Positions 35,842-46,860 of a stretch of DNA of 64,000 bases are shown here, one piece after another. The stretch comes from Arabidopsis thaliana (lineage: Eukaryota; Streptophyta; Magnoliopsida; Brassicales; Brassicaceae): positions 5,022,101 through 5,086,100 of the forward strand of contig NC_003074.8 of NCBI RefSeq assembly GCF_000001735.4, read 5' to 3'. The translations under genes and the position numbers were made by a program. Position 1 is the first letter of the stretch; the number at the start of each line of letters is the position of its first letter. The notes under the pieces were generated by a model. That model did no database searches and was not told the DNA's origin. It worked only from the letters and a program-made list of their open reading frames with translations.

Positions 35842-38800
35842 GTTTTTGCATCTTGAAACTATTGATTTTGGACTAAACTTTAGGTTAATGTTTGTCTTTC
35901 CAATTTTCCGGTAGAGTTGTCTTCTTCCTCTGCGGATTTTATAATTTCCCTTCAATAAATTCTCCATTTCTGCTCTTGAGGAACCAACCATTGGGAACTC
36001 TGTAATAAAAAGAACAAGCTGTTGTGCTGCTATGTTGGTTATGATTCGTTTTCCTTTTTCCTTATTGTTTGCTAGAAAAAAGAAAGAAAATAATAAATCG
36101 TTGTGAGTTGCATTATTTGGGCAACTACTACTACTATTCATAAGTTGCAATTTATCTACCCTTGCAGTATATAATTAATTTACAGACAGATGAAAGTGTA
36201 CTTGTTGATGATATTTGTTGGATCACGAGCCTTTCTGTCTTTATGATTTTTTAATTTTTTCTTACTTTGATGAATAAATTGATGTGAAAAGAAGTGTGAG
36301 AGTGTGATAGGACATCATGTCCCTTCTCAATGTCTCACCTTTTTTATTTGTTTTACTTCTCTTTTTTTTGTAAACAAACAAAACTAATGTGGAAATAAAA
36401 GACTTATTAGTAAGTTCATAAATAAATTTCATACGATTTAATAAAAGTTATCAATATTTTTGTTTTTATTTGAAGACATTTTTCTTATTGACAATGTATT
36501 TATTTAGTTTTTTTTTGAAAAGGGTTATTTATTTAGTGTTTTCAAATCTATCTTGTGTAAATATGAGTAGATAAACACAAGAACAACAACGAAAATATGA
36601 GTAGTAAATTAGATAGCTGGCTAGAGACCCTTCGAAAATGACAAATAATATCGAACAAAACAAAAATAATTTTGATAGCGAATGGACAGTGAAGGTGTTT
36701 AATACTTATTCATAAGAAAGAAAGAAAAAGTAATCAAAATTTTATGTTTTTGAGAATAAAGGAAACATAGAGACAACTGATTTTATACAAGTGATCCGAA
36801 TGGTACTATCGATATATAACATACGACAAAAAGCACGAATTTGCCTGTAAAGGGTAATATCGTGATTTCGTTAAGAGCCAAAGGGTAGAGTAGGTGAAGT
36901 GTTAATGTTAAGTGGAGCAATTTGTCATCTGTCGCCACGTCATCATGAGAAGCCATGTCCTACGTGCCAATTCGATGTTACGTGTCTTTTCTCTCTCTAT
37001 TCAAAAATTCGGAAGAACTGATTTTCTGTTATTTTCTTGTTTACTCCTTATACTCTTAAAAATAGGCAGATCGGACCCCTATCTTTCTATTTCTATAATT
37101 TGACCCATGATTCACACCCAAATTGAATAATATAATGAGAATTTTGACTAAATGTTTAACCAACCAATGAATTGGGTGGTCATCGGGTCGATTGGAAACA
37201 GAGGAAAGTATACATTACATTTTTGAGATGCATAGTTTAGATGTTTATATACTATGAAATCTGTTTCATTTTTAGATCGAATATTTGACAACAAATTATT
37301 ACTACGATACTAGTAATTGAATTATTTCACTTTTAGAATATTGACCATCCTTGAAACTTTTTTTATATTCTTTTTCTTTTGCCATTCTTGAAACATGATT
37401 CCAACTTGTGCATGTTTTTATATTACTGACGAGTGAATGATGACAGACCAAAGAGAGTCATGAATATCCGCAAAGCATTGTGCCTCCATGTTACTATTTT
37501 ATTTCCATGATAACTTATAAATAACCGATTACTTTGATTAATAAATCATATCTCATGACATTTAAAAAAGATAATATCGTATTTCTCTTCTTTTATAGTC
37601 GACTACTACGTCCTTCTTAATGCTCGAAGAGCAAACTAAATAAGATGATCCATACATACTACTTGCCTACTTGGCCATATTGTCAACTACTTTGATGATC
37701 ACAATATCATTTTGATGAGGCGTATATATATACATTTAATTAATATTGATGTCAAAAACTAAAACTGACGTTAATAATCAATGACATTATTGTGCTTAAT
37801 TATTGCATTTCATACAAATTTCCCCATAATTAAGAATTTAAATCTCTCGTAATCATTCTATTTTGTTGTGTTGCAAATCGTGACCGTAATTCCAAGTGGA
37901 AGCTACTTTTGATTTACATTTAATTAATATGCAACCGTGGGATGACATATATTCTCCTTTTCTCTACTAAACAACCTATTTCATGTTTAAATATTATATT
38001 TTGTTTTGTTTGATTAATTATTTTATTGTGTTCGTATTAGGTTTGTTAATTGACCCTTTTCTATCATGCTAATATGTCACTTTCTGATTTATTATTACAT
38101 TAAAGTAGGTGGTCTAATAGTAATTATTTATATGAATAGTTTTAAACTATCAAATAATGCTGTATACTATATATATTTTTCCAACTAAAAAATTATATAG
38201 TTATGATCCTTTGCGTCAAGTTTTTATTATTGCTTTGAAGAAAAAACATATTCAACTACTTGAAAATTACGTTAGCTTACCGTACGTGTGTTCAAATTTA
38301 ATATGCTACAAAATTGTGTGAACAATATAATAGGTTTGTTGTATTTATTCGTTTTTCACCAATCTGGAGATATTTTGTGGTACAAGTATTATAACCACAA
38401 TATATTCCATACATGAATTAGTTGTGAGAGTTATAGTCAAATTGGTTGGGATTCAAGAAGCATTATACTATTATTATAGAGTCCCACCAATTATTTTTGA
38501 ACTCGTAAAATTCTCAAGATCTTAGAAATGTCTCCGTTGAAGCTTAGATTGTCTTTTACTCACCTTTATTAGTTTATTTATACGTCGTATTCTTCAATTT
38601 CAAAATACCTTTCATATATGAATTTGGGTGATATGCACACGAACACGATACGGTGAAATCAATTAGTTCCACAAGTCAAAATAGCTAGAAAAGAAGTATT
38701 GGATTTTAGAACAAAGAATAACGAGAGTCTTATTGTGTTTGTTACTAGTTTATAGAATCTAAAACAGGATTGCAAAAAACAAAAACATCAAAAACGAAGA

Positions 38801-40070
38801 TGAGAGATGAAAAAAGAAAATCTTAGATTATAAAGAGCCCTAATTGTATTGCTAACTAATATTATATTCTTCTTTTAACGAGTTCGATTTTTCGAATAAA
38901 ATCTACTTTAGTTAACTATTGAGATTCTTACAACAAAAAGGTAAAAAGAAGTGGAGCATCAACAAGCTTTATGTATTTGCATTGAACTAGCATGGGTCAA
39001 CCCTTAAAAGAAACCGAGAAGCACAAAAGGTTGAATTGAACCTTGACCCATCTAACACCATAGGTTTTTAGGGTATTTATTCATTTATTGAATTCGGAAA
39101 CTCGAAAAATAAAGTAGCTAGTTCATTCCAGTGATTTCAACTTTTTAAGTATATAATCCCCATGATTATGTATGTATGTGGACATGTCCACGAAAAGAGT
39201 GCCCATTTTCATATCAAGGAAGTTAGTAACTCTGACCAAAAGTAGATGTTTTAACACATCTTAGTATTTTTATATCACACTAAATTAAAGTAGTCTGTTT
39301 AATGTATTCTCTTAGAAAATAACATAATGATTTGCATGCACATAACAAATCCTATACTATTATTTTGGTAAACAAATTTGGTTTTGGAAACATCTAACTC
39401 TAAAAACCATCATTATTATTATTATTATTTTTTTTCTAATATTTTGGCATCCTACAATTTAGTTTATGATTGTGTTGATTATTATTTGGTTGTATTTGCA
39501 TCTACACATTAAGTTAAACATTGATTTTAAAAATTAACATGAACAAAATGAATACTTACTGTTAAAACCTTATAACAATCAGATTTTTTTTTTAAACAAA
39601 GAATGGAAAAAAATGAATAAATTTGGGAAACGAGGAAGCTTTGGTTACCCAAAAAAGAAAGAAAGAAAAAATAAAAGTATTGAATGTGGAGATGAGAGGA
39701 AAAAAACACTTACTGTCATCTTACCCAGTTGCGTCATCATCAAACCCACAACACTCTCTTCCTCTTCCCTCTTCCTTCTGCTTATTTTACTTTTTCTCTT
39801 TAACCATTTTCCCGAGAGAGAAAAATAAAAAGAAAAGCTTTCTCTGGGTTTTTCTTGATTGGTCAATTACACATCTCCCTTTCTCTCTTCTCTCTCTCAC
39901 CTTCGCTTGCTTTGCTTGCTTCATCTCTTTGGTCTCCTTCTTGCGTTTTCTATTTACTACACAGACCAAACAATAGAGAGAGACTTTAAGCTATAGAAAA
40001 AAAGAGAGAGATTCTCTCAAATATGGGTTAGTCCACAATTTTCACTAAACCTCTTCTTCTTAGGATTGTT
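35842..40070. other. Large AT-rich gap upstream of TCP4
   Basis: The first about 200 bases are mMDH2 3' UTR. From 36200 to 39600 the DNA is AT-rich with no coding exon. It contains three ACGT cores in 50 bases (36937-36983) and an (ATT)6 tract at 39412-39429. From about 39700 to 40020 it becomes CT-rich, typical of the TCP4 leader. It is a long promoter region for a developmental regulator. Confidence 0.55.
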
Positions 40071-40087
40071 TTTAGGGTTAGGGTTTT
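40071..40087 (+). promoter_or_regulatory. Telo-box pair in TCP4 leader
   Basis: TTTAGGGTTAGGGTTTT gives two consecutive plant telomere-type motifs (AAACCCTAA on the other strand). Telo-boxes bind Myb-type TRB proteins and are linked to Polycomb recruitment in Arabidopsis. Function here is inferred. Confidence 0.5.
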
Positions 40088-40196
40088 GAGGTGAGGAGAG
40101 CAAGTATGCGGGAGTTTCATCCTTTTTGAGTTACTCTGGATTCCTCACCCTCTAACGACGACCACCGTCGCCGCCGCCGCCGCCGTCTCGACGAAT

Positions 40197-40253
40197 ATGC
40201 TCTACCAATGTCTGACGACCAATTCCATCACCCGCCGCCTCCTTCTTCAATGA
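40197..40253 (+). other. Overlapping upstream ORF at TCP4 start
   Basis: An ATG 11 bases before the TCP4 ATG opens an out-of-frame reading of 18 codons that ends at 40253, inside the TCP4 coding region. It has A at -3, whereas the TCP4 ATG has C at -3. A separate short uORF (ATG 40104, seven codons) lies further up. No peptide conservation can be judged. Confidence 0.5.
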
Positions 40254-41470
40254 GGCACCGTTCTACGTCGGATGCGGCGGACGGCGGCTGCGGCGAGATT
40301 GTTGAGGTGCAAGGTGGTCACATTGTTCGGTCTACCGGAAGAAAAGACCGCCACAGCAAAGTCTGCACGGCTAAAGGGCCACGTGACCGGCGCGTGAGAC
40401 TCTCTGCTCACACGGCGATTCAGTTTTACGATGTTCAAGACAGGCTTGGTTTCGACCGACCTAGCAAAGCCGTTGATTGGCTTATCAAAAAGGCTAAGAC
40501 TTCCATTGACGAGCTCGCTGAGCTTCCTCCCTGGAATCCCGCCGATGCAATTCGCCTAGCCGCTGCTAACGCTAAACCCAGAAGAACCACCGCCAAAACC
40601 CAAATCTCTCCGTCTCCGCCACCGCCGCAACAGCAACAACAACAACAACAGCTTCAGTTCGGTGTTGGCTTCAACGGAGGAGGAGCAGAGCATCCGAGTA
40701 ACAACGAGTCGAGTTTTCTCCCGCCGTCAATGGATTCAGATTCGATAGCTGACACTATAAAGTCGTTTTTTCCGGTGATTGGCTCTTCAACGGAGGCTCC
40801 TTCGAATCATAACCTTATGCACAACTATCATCATCAGCATCCGCCGGATTTGCTTTCTCGAACTAATAGCCAAAACCAAGATCTCCGTCTCTCGCTGCAA
40901 TCGTTCCCGGATGGTCCACCGTCGCTTCTGCACCACCAACATCACCACCACACCTCTGCTTCCGCCTCCGAGCCTACTCTGTTCTACGGACAGAGCAATC
41001 CGTTAGGGTTTGACACATCGAGTTGGGAGCAGCAGTCGTCGGAATTCGGAAGGATTCAGAGACTAGTGGCTTGGAACAGCGGCGGTGGCGGCGGAGCAAC
41101 CGATACAGGAAACGGAGGAGGGTTTCTGTTCGCTCCTCCTACTCCTTCAACGACGTCGTTTCAGCCAGTTCTTGGCCAAAGCCAACAGCTTTATTCTCAG
41201 AGGGGTCCCCTTCAGTCCAGTTACAGTCCCATGATCCGTGCTTGGTTTGATCCTCACCATCATCACCAATCCATCTCCACCGACGATCTCAACCACCACC
41301 ATCACCTTCCTCCACCGGTTCACCAATCAGCAATCCCCGGAATCGGATTCGCCTCAGGTGAATTCTCTTCGGGTTTTCGCATACCAGCACGGTTTCAGGG
41401 CCAAGAAGAGGAGCAGCACGACGGTCTCACTCACAAGCCGTCCTCTGCTTCCTCTATTTCTCGCCATTGA
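40208..41470 (+). CDS. TCP4: Class II (CIN-type) TCP transcription factor
   Basis: TCP4 (AT3G15030) restrains leaf cell proliferation, activates LOX2 and jasmonate synthesis, and acts in petal, cotyledon and senescence control (literature). Single coding exon, 420 residues. The TCP basic helix-loop-helix runs about 44-102, with [20 protein letters not shown] followed by the two helices ending [13 protein letters not shown]. Downstream are a Gln run (about 141-149), His-rich tracts and Gly/Ser-rich stretches. The miR319 target lies at 41200-41220. A probable 3' UTR intron (41499-41580) follows 28 bases after the stop. The leader is CT-rich, with a telo-box pair, a GCC run (40166-40185) and upstream AUGs. 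The start is set by the family N-terminus. Confidence 0.97.
   Translation: MSDDQFHHPPPPSSMRHRSTSDAADGGCGEIVEVQGGHIVRSTGRKDRHSKVCTAKGPRDRRVRLSAHTAIQFYDVQDRLGFDRPSKAVDWLIKKAKTSIDELAELPPWNPADAIRLAAANAKPRRTTAKTQISPSPPPPQQQQQQQQLQFGVGFNGGGAEHPSNNESSFLPPSMDSDSIADTIKSFFPVIGSSTEAPSNHNLMHNYHHQHPPDLLSRTNSQNQDLRLSLQSFPDGPPSLLHHQHHHHTSASASEPTLFYGQSNPLGFDTSSWEQQSSEFGRIQRLVAWNSGGGGGATDTGNGGGFLFAPPTPSTTSFQPVLGQSQQLYSQRGPLQSSYSPMIRAWFDPHHHHQSISTDDLNHHHHLPPPVHQSAIPGIGFASGEFSSGFRIPARFQGQEEEQHDGLTHKPSSASSISRH
41200..41220 (+). promoter_or_regulatory. miR319 (miR-JAW) target site in TCP4
   Basis: The 21-base site sits in the coding region at residues 331-338 (QRGPLQSS). It matches the miR319 complement without interruption across the 3' twelve target bases (seed and cleavage region), with mismatches or wobbles at the 5' target side, as reported for TCP4. 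It mediates cleavage of the mRNA. Confidence 0.93.
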
Positions 41471-43344
41471 CAATCGAAACTAATCCTCTAAGTTTCAGGT
41501 TTATCTCAAGTTCTGTCCTTTTACATCAAATTCACTACTTTTGTACTTCTTTGGTCATTGAACTTTAAACCATTTTGCAGGGCTTGTCTAGCTTCCATGC
41601 ACATTGAAGCTTGACTTAGATTGTCCGGAACAGGGAAGGTGTTCTCGGTTTGTGTAGTCAATGGCCTGAATCTAGAAAACGCAAGGAAATGAAGAAAGAA
41701 CAACAGTTTCAGGTTCTTCTTCTTCTTCTTCCAATATCTTAACCTTGCCGATTGTAATTTTTCATATTTTCACCAGTTAGACCAACGTTCTTCTGTAGCT
41801 CAATTATGGTTAGATTCCAAGGTTTCGTCTTGTTGTGTTATGTTTGTAACTTTGTATCATCATCATCCTATTGTTACTGCTCCCTGTTCTTATTGTGTAA
41901 CTCCGTGGATGTTCTAATAAAGTCTGAAACTTTCTCTTTGGGTTTTACTTTTACTGCTCTGTTCAGGCTAGATCCTTGTTATTTAAACAACATGAGATTC
42001 CTATTTCTCACGTAATCTTTTGGTCCCAAGAGATATAAGTTGGTCATTTTCCATGAACAGTAAGTTTTGAATTGTTTCTTCTTCTGGAACATCAGGGGGA
42101 TTTAGCCAGTTCCCTTAAATTACAAGTGAAACTTAGCTCACTAAGAGTAAAAATATGATTATTGTTTTCTATGTCTGATGTCAATAATTGTTCTCTCTCA
42201 CCTACTTTAGTGGTAGGAGGAGATCCACCAAACTTGAATGTGATGTTGTCTTTGATGAGTAAAAGAATGGGGACATGAGATAGGTAAAGAGAGCCACCCA
42301 TGTTGGTCTAAATGAAGGAAGTTGATCAAAACTAGTCTATCTTCTCTATCATCATCATCTTTTGATAATAATATTGGATTTTTGCAAAGTTTAGTCAAAA
42401 ACACTTGGGGTCTAAATGCATGTGTATTATAAGAATATTTAACTTTACCTTTTAATAGAAAAGCAGCAACACCTTTTCATGTGATGTAATCAAAACACAC
42501 CAGATGGATGAGTTGAGATATCATAAAGTACGTTTACATCAAAAGATAGAAAAGAAGAATCTTCAATTTAAAGGTCTAATGAGTCATGACACAAAGATCA
42601 TATCCAATCTACCGTTTATTCTGTCTATTCGTTTGTCAACAGATAAGAAGATCATTAAGTTTGTTCTATAAGACAGTTGTACAGTACAAACTTGTATCAA
42701 GTAAAACGTTTCACATTAAACCTCAAAATATCTAATGGGTTGAAGAAGATGGAACCAAAATTGTAAAAGAGCTGTCGCTTTAAGGAATGGTCCCCTCTCT
42801 CACACTCTTGTAAGATCTCAATGCTTTTTTGCTAAAGATCTAGTTAAAAAAGTCATAGCCTTTTAGACTCTTGACAAGTCCATAAATAAATTGCATGAAT
42901 ACCAATTTGAAATGAGCAAAAACTGCAAAAAAGAAACACATTAAAAGCACAAAAGGTGATCATTTTTCTCTTTAAAGATTAATCAATTTAGATCATAGGA
43001 TAAGTGTCAACCTCAGTAAACCATATGTAAGAACTTTCATGGATTCGAACAATGCAAGAATTTTCCGAGACTGTCATTAAGGGATGCATAAATGTGAGAC
43101 TCAAACCTCAAAACAACTCTTAAAGCTCTCTCTCACCAACATCAACATGTGAAGCAATTATAATAAACATGTGCAATCACATCAATCTCTTTGATATGAA
43201 GTAAACAAATCGTCTAACGTAGACAACATATGAACATACACATTGACAAGTTTCTGTGGCCAAATAAGGGATAAAGTAGTTCATCAATTGGGATAACAAA
43301 TTAAAGAATCGTCTTTCTGAAGAAGAGAGTAAAAAAAAAAACAC
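41471..43344. other. Convergent intergenic: TCP4 and S40 gene 3' regions
   Basis: The TCP4 3' UTR runs to about 41930, with a likely intron 41499-41580. The rest is AT-rich with no recognised exon or RNA gene. The S40-type gene ends at 43345 from the other side. Confidence 0.5.
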
Positions 43345-44076
43345 TCAATCTATGAAACCGGTTCTTCTGAAAACAGCATTCCTTACCTGCCGGAGATCTC
43401 TCCCTTTAAGTGTCCTTCCTGCTCCTTCAAGCACAGAGCAAGATAACAACGACGACTGAGCCAAAGACCGAGCTACAATCTCGTGAGGCGGAAGCATTTC
43501 GCCTTCCTCTTCTTCCTCATCATCATCCACCACATCAGTCAGCTTGAATTCCTTCTTATGACGATTCATCATCGCAGACGACACTAACGGCACTTGAACC
43601 GGAGCTGATTGAGGATACTTCCCACCACCTACAAAAGAAGCTGAAAACGGAAGCCTCTCTTGAGGCGGTTTAGGCGCGGTCGGGATAGCTCGAGCTGAAG
43701 ACGAAGAACCAGCTGATGCACCACCACCTGAAGAAGACGATGAAGAAGCTGTGGAGGAGACAGAAGTAGAGAGAGCAGCCGCAGGTTTGTGGTGAAAGAC
43801 ATGACTTAAGTAACTACTACTCCCAGATGATTCAGGAAGAGCCGCGAGGATACCAGACGCTTCCACATTCTTCAAACCGCTTTTGCTCCTCTGAAGCTGA
43901 CGAGCAGGAGTTTGTTGCTTCGCCGGAGATGATACAGGAGAATGACGAGCTTGAGGCGGCGCGTGAGATATGTCGATTGCAAAGATGTCGTCTTCATTCA
44001 GCTCACCGTCTGCAGAGTCGGAGATAGTGGCTAACGACGACGGTGAGGAAAAATCGAGCCGTGGATTTTTATTCAT
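43345..44076 (-). CDS. Senescence regulator S40-type protein (DUF584)
   Basis: Intronless gene of 243 residues, AT3G15040 by position. The N-terminus has the S40 family start (DDIFAIDISHAPP preceded by acidic residues). The middle is Ser/Ala/Gly-rich and low complexity, with a run of about ten Ser. The C-terminus has the conserved acidic run followed by LPPHEIVARSLAQSSLLSCS and a basic end with GRDLRQVRNAVFRRTGF. S40 proteins are small nuclear plant proteins associated with leaf senescence and stress. Biochemical activity is unknown. Two site II motifs lie about 600 bases upstream. Confidence 0.88.
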   Translation of the reverse strand: MNKNPRLDFSSPSSLATISDSADGELNEDDIFAIDISHAPPQARHSPVSSPAKQQTPARQLQRSKSGLKNVEASGILAALPESSGSSSYLSHVFHHKPAAALSTSVSSTASSSSSSGGGASAGSSSSARAIPTAPKPPQERLPFSASFVGGGKYPQSAPVQVPLVSSAMMNRHKKEFKLTDVVDDDEEEEEGEMLPPHEIVARSLAQSSLLSCSVLEGAGRTLKGRDLRQVRNAVFRRTGFID

Positions 44077-44671
44077 TGTTGCTAAAAAAACAAAACTCTT
44101 GAGATCTGAGAATCTGAGAAATTAGGTTGATTTGATAAAGAAGAGTCTTCACCCACCAAAAAAGATTAGATTTTTAACGACCTGAAAATTAAAGAGTAGA
44201 GTTTGGAATTAGATCGATCCATTGTTGAAAGTTTCGATTTTTTTTCAATTTTCTGGGTAAAAAAGAAAGTGAAGGGTCGTTTTCAATCAAATCTTCCAAG
44301 AGATTTACTCAAGGAACTCAATCATAACCGCAATAAATTGAAAACCTTTCATGTGAACATGATAATTAGGTCGTTCTTTTTTTCCAGAAATCTCGAATCA
44401 ATGAAAATTGTAGCAAACCAAAGGTCGGATTCCAAGAAGATGAATTTAAGCAATTATCTCAAAGAGAGATCCAGAATCAAAAAAAAGATTCGAGAAATTA
44501 CCTGAACTCTGGGAAGAAAAAGAAATAACAGCAGCTAATCAGGTGCACGAACCAGGTAAGCGATCTAAATGTTTTTAGCAACAGAGAGAGAGAGACCAAA
44601 AACAAGAAGACCTGAATGATATTTTCTAGAATTTGGTATCCGTACAATACGATGCCGTTTTTGTAACAATA

Positions 44672-44691
44672 AGCCCAATAGAGTAGGCCCA
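44672..44691. promoter_or_regulatory. Site II (TGGGCY) pair upstream of S40 gene
   Basis: AGCCCA at 44672-44677 and GGCCCA at 44686-44691 lie about 600 bases upstream of the S40 ATG, just beyond the 3' end of IQD10. They could belong to the S40 promoter. Confidence 0.4.
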
Positions 44692-44778
44692 AATATAGTT
44701 TGTATACAAAAAGAAACCAAACCAGACAAATTTCAGTTGTAAACATAAACCGGTTTTTTTGCTAATGATTGATCAAAA

Positions 44779-45792
44779 TTATCCGGAACCAGGCTTTTTC
44801 GAGTTACCAACTTCATCCGGTTTAGCAGAGGTTTTTGTGATCACATTATTGGGTGATGATTTCTCCGGTTTCTTAGATGGTTTGATCGGTTTAACGACGT
44901 AGCATTGAGCCCTAATCTCCCAAGGTCGAGCCGCAATCCACCGTTCTTTCCAACTCCATCCCCAGCTTTCTTTGCCAAGGTTAAACGAAGCTTGACCTAG
45001 ATACTGTGTAGCATTAGCCCTCCACTACAAAATACCAAAAAACAGAAAGTTACTTGAGCCACAAGTTATCTAAAACACAAACCAACCAATGTAAGTTTAA
45101 GAGGTCTCAGTTTTGATTGACCTGATGAGAGAAAGCATAAGCCATTGCTCTTTCACGCTTAACCGTAGCTTCTTCTTTCTGTTGTATCTTTGCGAGAATC
45201 TCCTCCATTGTTTCAGAGCCTCCACACCATTCAACTTCTAGCTCGTGAAGTTTGATCTCCAGCTTCAAACGATTCTCCAATCTTTTGTGTTGGAGTCTAC
45301 CTTGTGTCACCATATACAAACGTCGTGCTCTGATCTGATTCTGTATATCGTACCAAGAATGAATCACATTGAGTGCAGTCGAGGTTTGGTTCATCACTGT
45401 ATGGCCTTGGATCAGCGAGTTAAATCTCCTCGCACTCTTCAAGCTGCATAGTCTTTTTCTCGCCTGCAGAAGATTCGCAACAACGTTAGGTAAAATTGGA
45501 GCGGTAAATAAGTGGAAAATGACAAACCTTGAATGCTCGAAAAGCCTTTTGAATGCGAATAACAGCGACTTCTACGGTAAGCTTAGTAGAAGCAGCAGAG
45601 CTTGATTCAACCGGTTTGACACGGTTTGATGTTTCAGAATGTACCTAATAATAACATATTTAAAGTCATCTACGACAAGAAAGAAAAAGAGAATGAAACA
45701 GAGTTTTTTTCACTAACGTTGCCTCGATTTGATTTGTTCTTCTTTGTTCCGTTTAGACAGATGATTGAGCGGAGCAGCCATCCAGATCCCAT
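44779..45792 (-). CDS. IQD10: IQ67-domain calmodulin-binding protein
   Basis: Plant IQD proteins bind calmodulin and often associate with microtubules, the plasma membrane or the nucleus. Exons: 45792-45718, 45644-45528, 45463-45122, 45024-44779, giving 259 residues (AT3G15050). The N-terminal MGSGWLLRSIICL is basic/hydrophobic with a Gly2 and Cys12. The IQ67 region begins at about residue 52 with IRIQKAFRAFKARKRL, the first IQ motif. The phase-0 intron between AFK and ARK is the intron conserved across IQD genes. Further IQ-like repeats follow, for example ALNVIHSWYDIQNQIRARR. The C-terminus is Lys/Pro-rich. The start is the only Met giving the family N-terminus. Confidence 0.92.
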
Positions 45793-46194
45793 AACAGAAG
45801 ACTGGCTCAGTTTAAAGGTAAGAGATTCAGAACAGCACAATGTTTTATCGGTTATGATCACAAAATCTGGCTCAATATTTAACTAGATTATGTGAAAGAG
45901 ATATGAGATTATAATGTGTTCTTTGTTTTAAGGCACAAGAAGGTTTAATGTTGAGTGGTTTTCAAGTAAATGAGAGAGAGTGTTGAAGCTTCGCTCTCTT
46001 TGTGGTGAATAAACCCATCTTGGTGATTGACATTTCACCCAATGGGGAAGGTGTTGTTTTATCTTTTCTTCAAATTCAAGGTGGTGCTGTTTCTGATATT
46101 TTTATTAGTTTAGGCTAAGATTGTGGAGACCGATCAAATAAAGGATGAGATTGGCAAAAGAGGATGATGTAAAACAAATAAATTTTCAACCATT

Positions 46195-46267
46195 GGTCCC
46201 GGCGGGGCTCGAACCCGCGACCTTCGGCTCATAAGACCAACGCTCTAACCAACTGAGCTACGGGACC
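46195..46267 (-). tRNA. tRNA-Ile (anticodon TAT), G at position 37
   Basis: A complete 73-base cloverleaf on the minus strand. The acceptor stem is GGTCCCG/CGGGACC. The D arm is GCTC-AGTTGGTTA-GAGC and carries the A box. The T arm is GCGGG-TTCGAGC-CCCGC and carries the B box. The anticodon arm is TTGGT-CTTATGA-GCCGA, with two G-U pairs, so positions 34-36 read TAT (Ile, codon AUA). There is no intron. CCA is not encoded, as expected in plants. A TTTT run suitable as Pol III terminator lies about 20 bases past the 3' end. Position 37 is G, where tRNAs for A-starting codons normally have A. If the loop assignment is wrong the isotype would change, but the stem lengths are regular. Confidence 0.85.
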
Positions 46268-46633
46268 TGTTTGAATATTATGTTCCATACTTTTATTTCT
46301 CCTTTTTTTTATTAATCCTTTTTAGCAATTAATGAATTAAACATTACTATTCCCAAATTCTTGCATCCAAATAAATTTCCAAATTCAACTTTGTATTGTT
46401 AAAGCTAGGTTTTATGCTTTTCTCAAGCTCAAAAAATCATGTATTATAGACACATGTTAGTGAATAGTGAGATGCTTACATAATACGCATGTTTTTCACT
46501 CTTGATGCGTGGTGGAATCATCAAAGCTTTGGGCAGCAAAATCGCAAACTGAGAAAAACCAGGGAGATTCACCCGTTTTACTGCACTTGTAGACTTGTAG
46601 TCCTGAAGAACAAGTCTTGTTGGTTCCTGTTTA

Positions 46634-46859
46634 TTAATTATCCTCCATATCCTCATCGGACATTAAGCTATTCCATAACCACTCTACAGAAACATCTCTA
46701 AGAAAGCTTTTCCAAAACCAGTATGGAGCTGGAGCTCGTTGAGGATATGCTAGAAGAATTCTGTATCCCCAATTTTTTAGTTCGCACAGCGTACGAGCTA
46801 ACCCTTCCAGTTGCTCAGAACCGATTATGAGCATTATAGTAGCTACGTGTTTAGTTTAT
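46634..46859 (-). pseudogene. NYN-domain nuclease-like fragment
   Basis: The minus strand encodes about 75 codons starting after a stop near 46859. It reads TIMLIIGSEQLEGLARTL, then LCELKNWGYRILLAYPQRAP, then WLWNSLMSDEDMEDN and a stop at 46634. This matches the second half of plant NYN (limkain-b1/MARF1-type) domains, where (T)IMLISGD, the GYNILLA strand and a WLW segment recur. The first half with the catalytic Asp residues is absent, and no upstream exon is visible before the RABA1g promoter. I call it a gene remnant, though a short expressed gene is possible. It lies 367 bases from the tRNA gene. Confidence 0.5.
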
Positions 46860-46860
46860 A

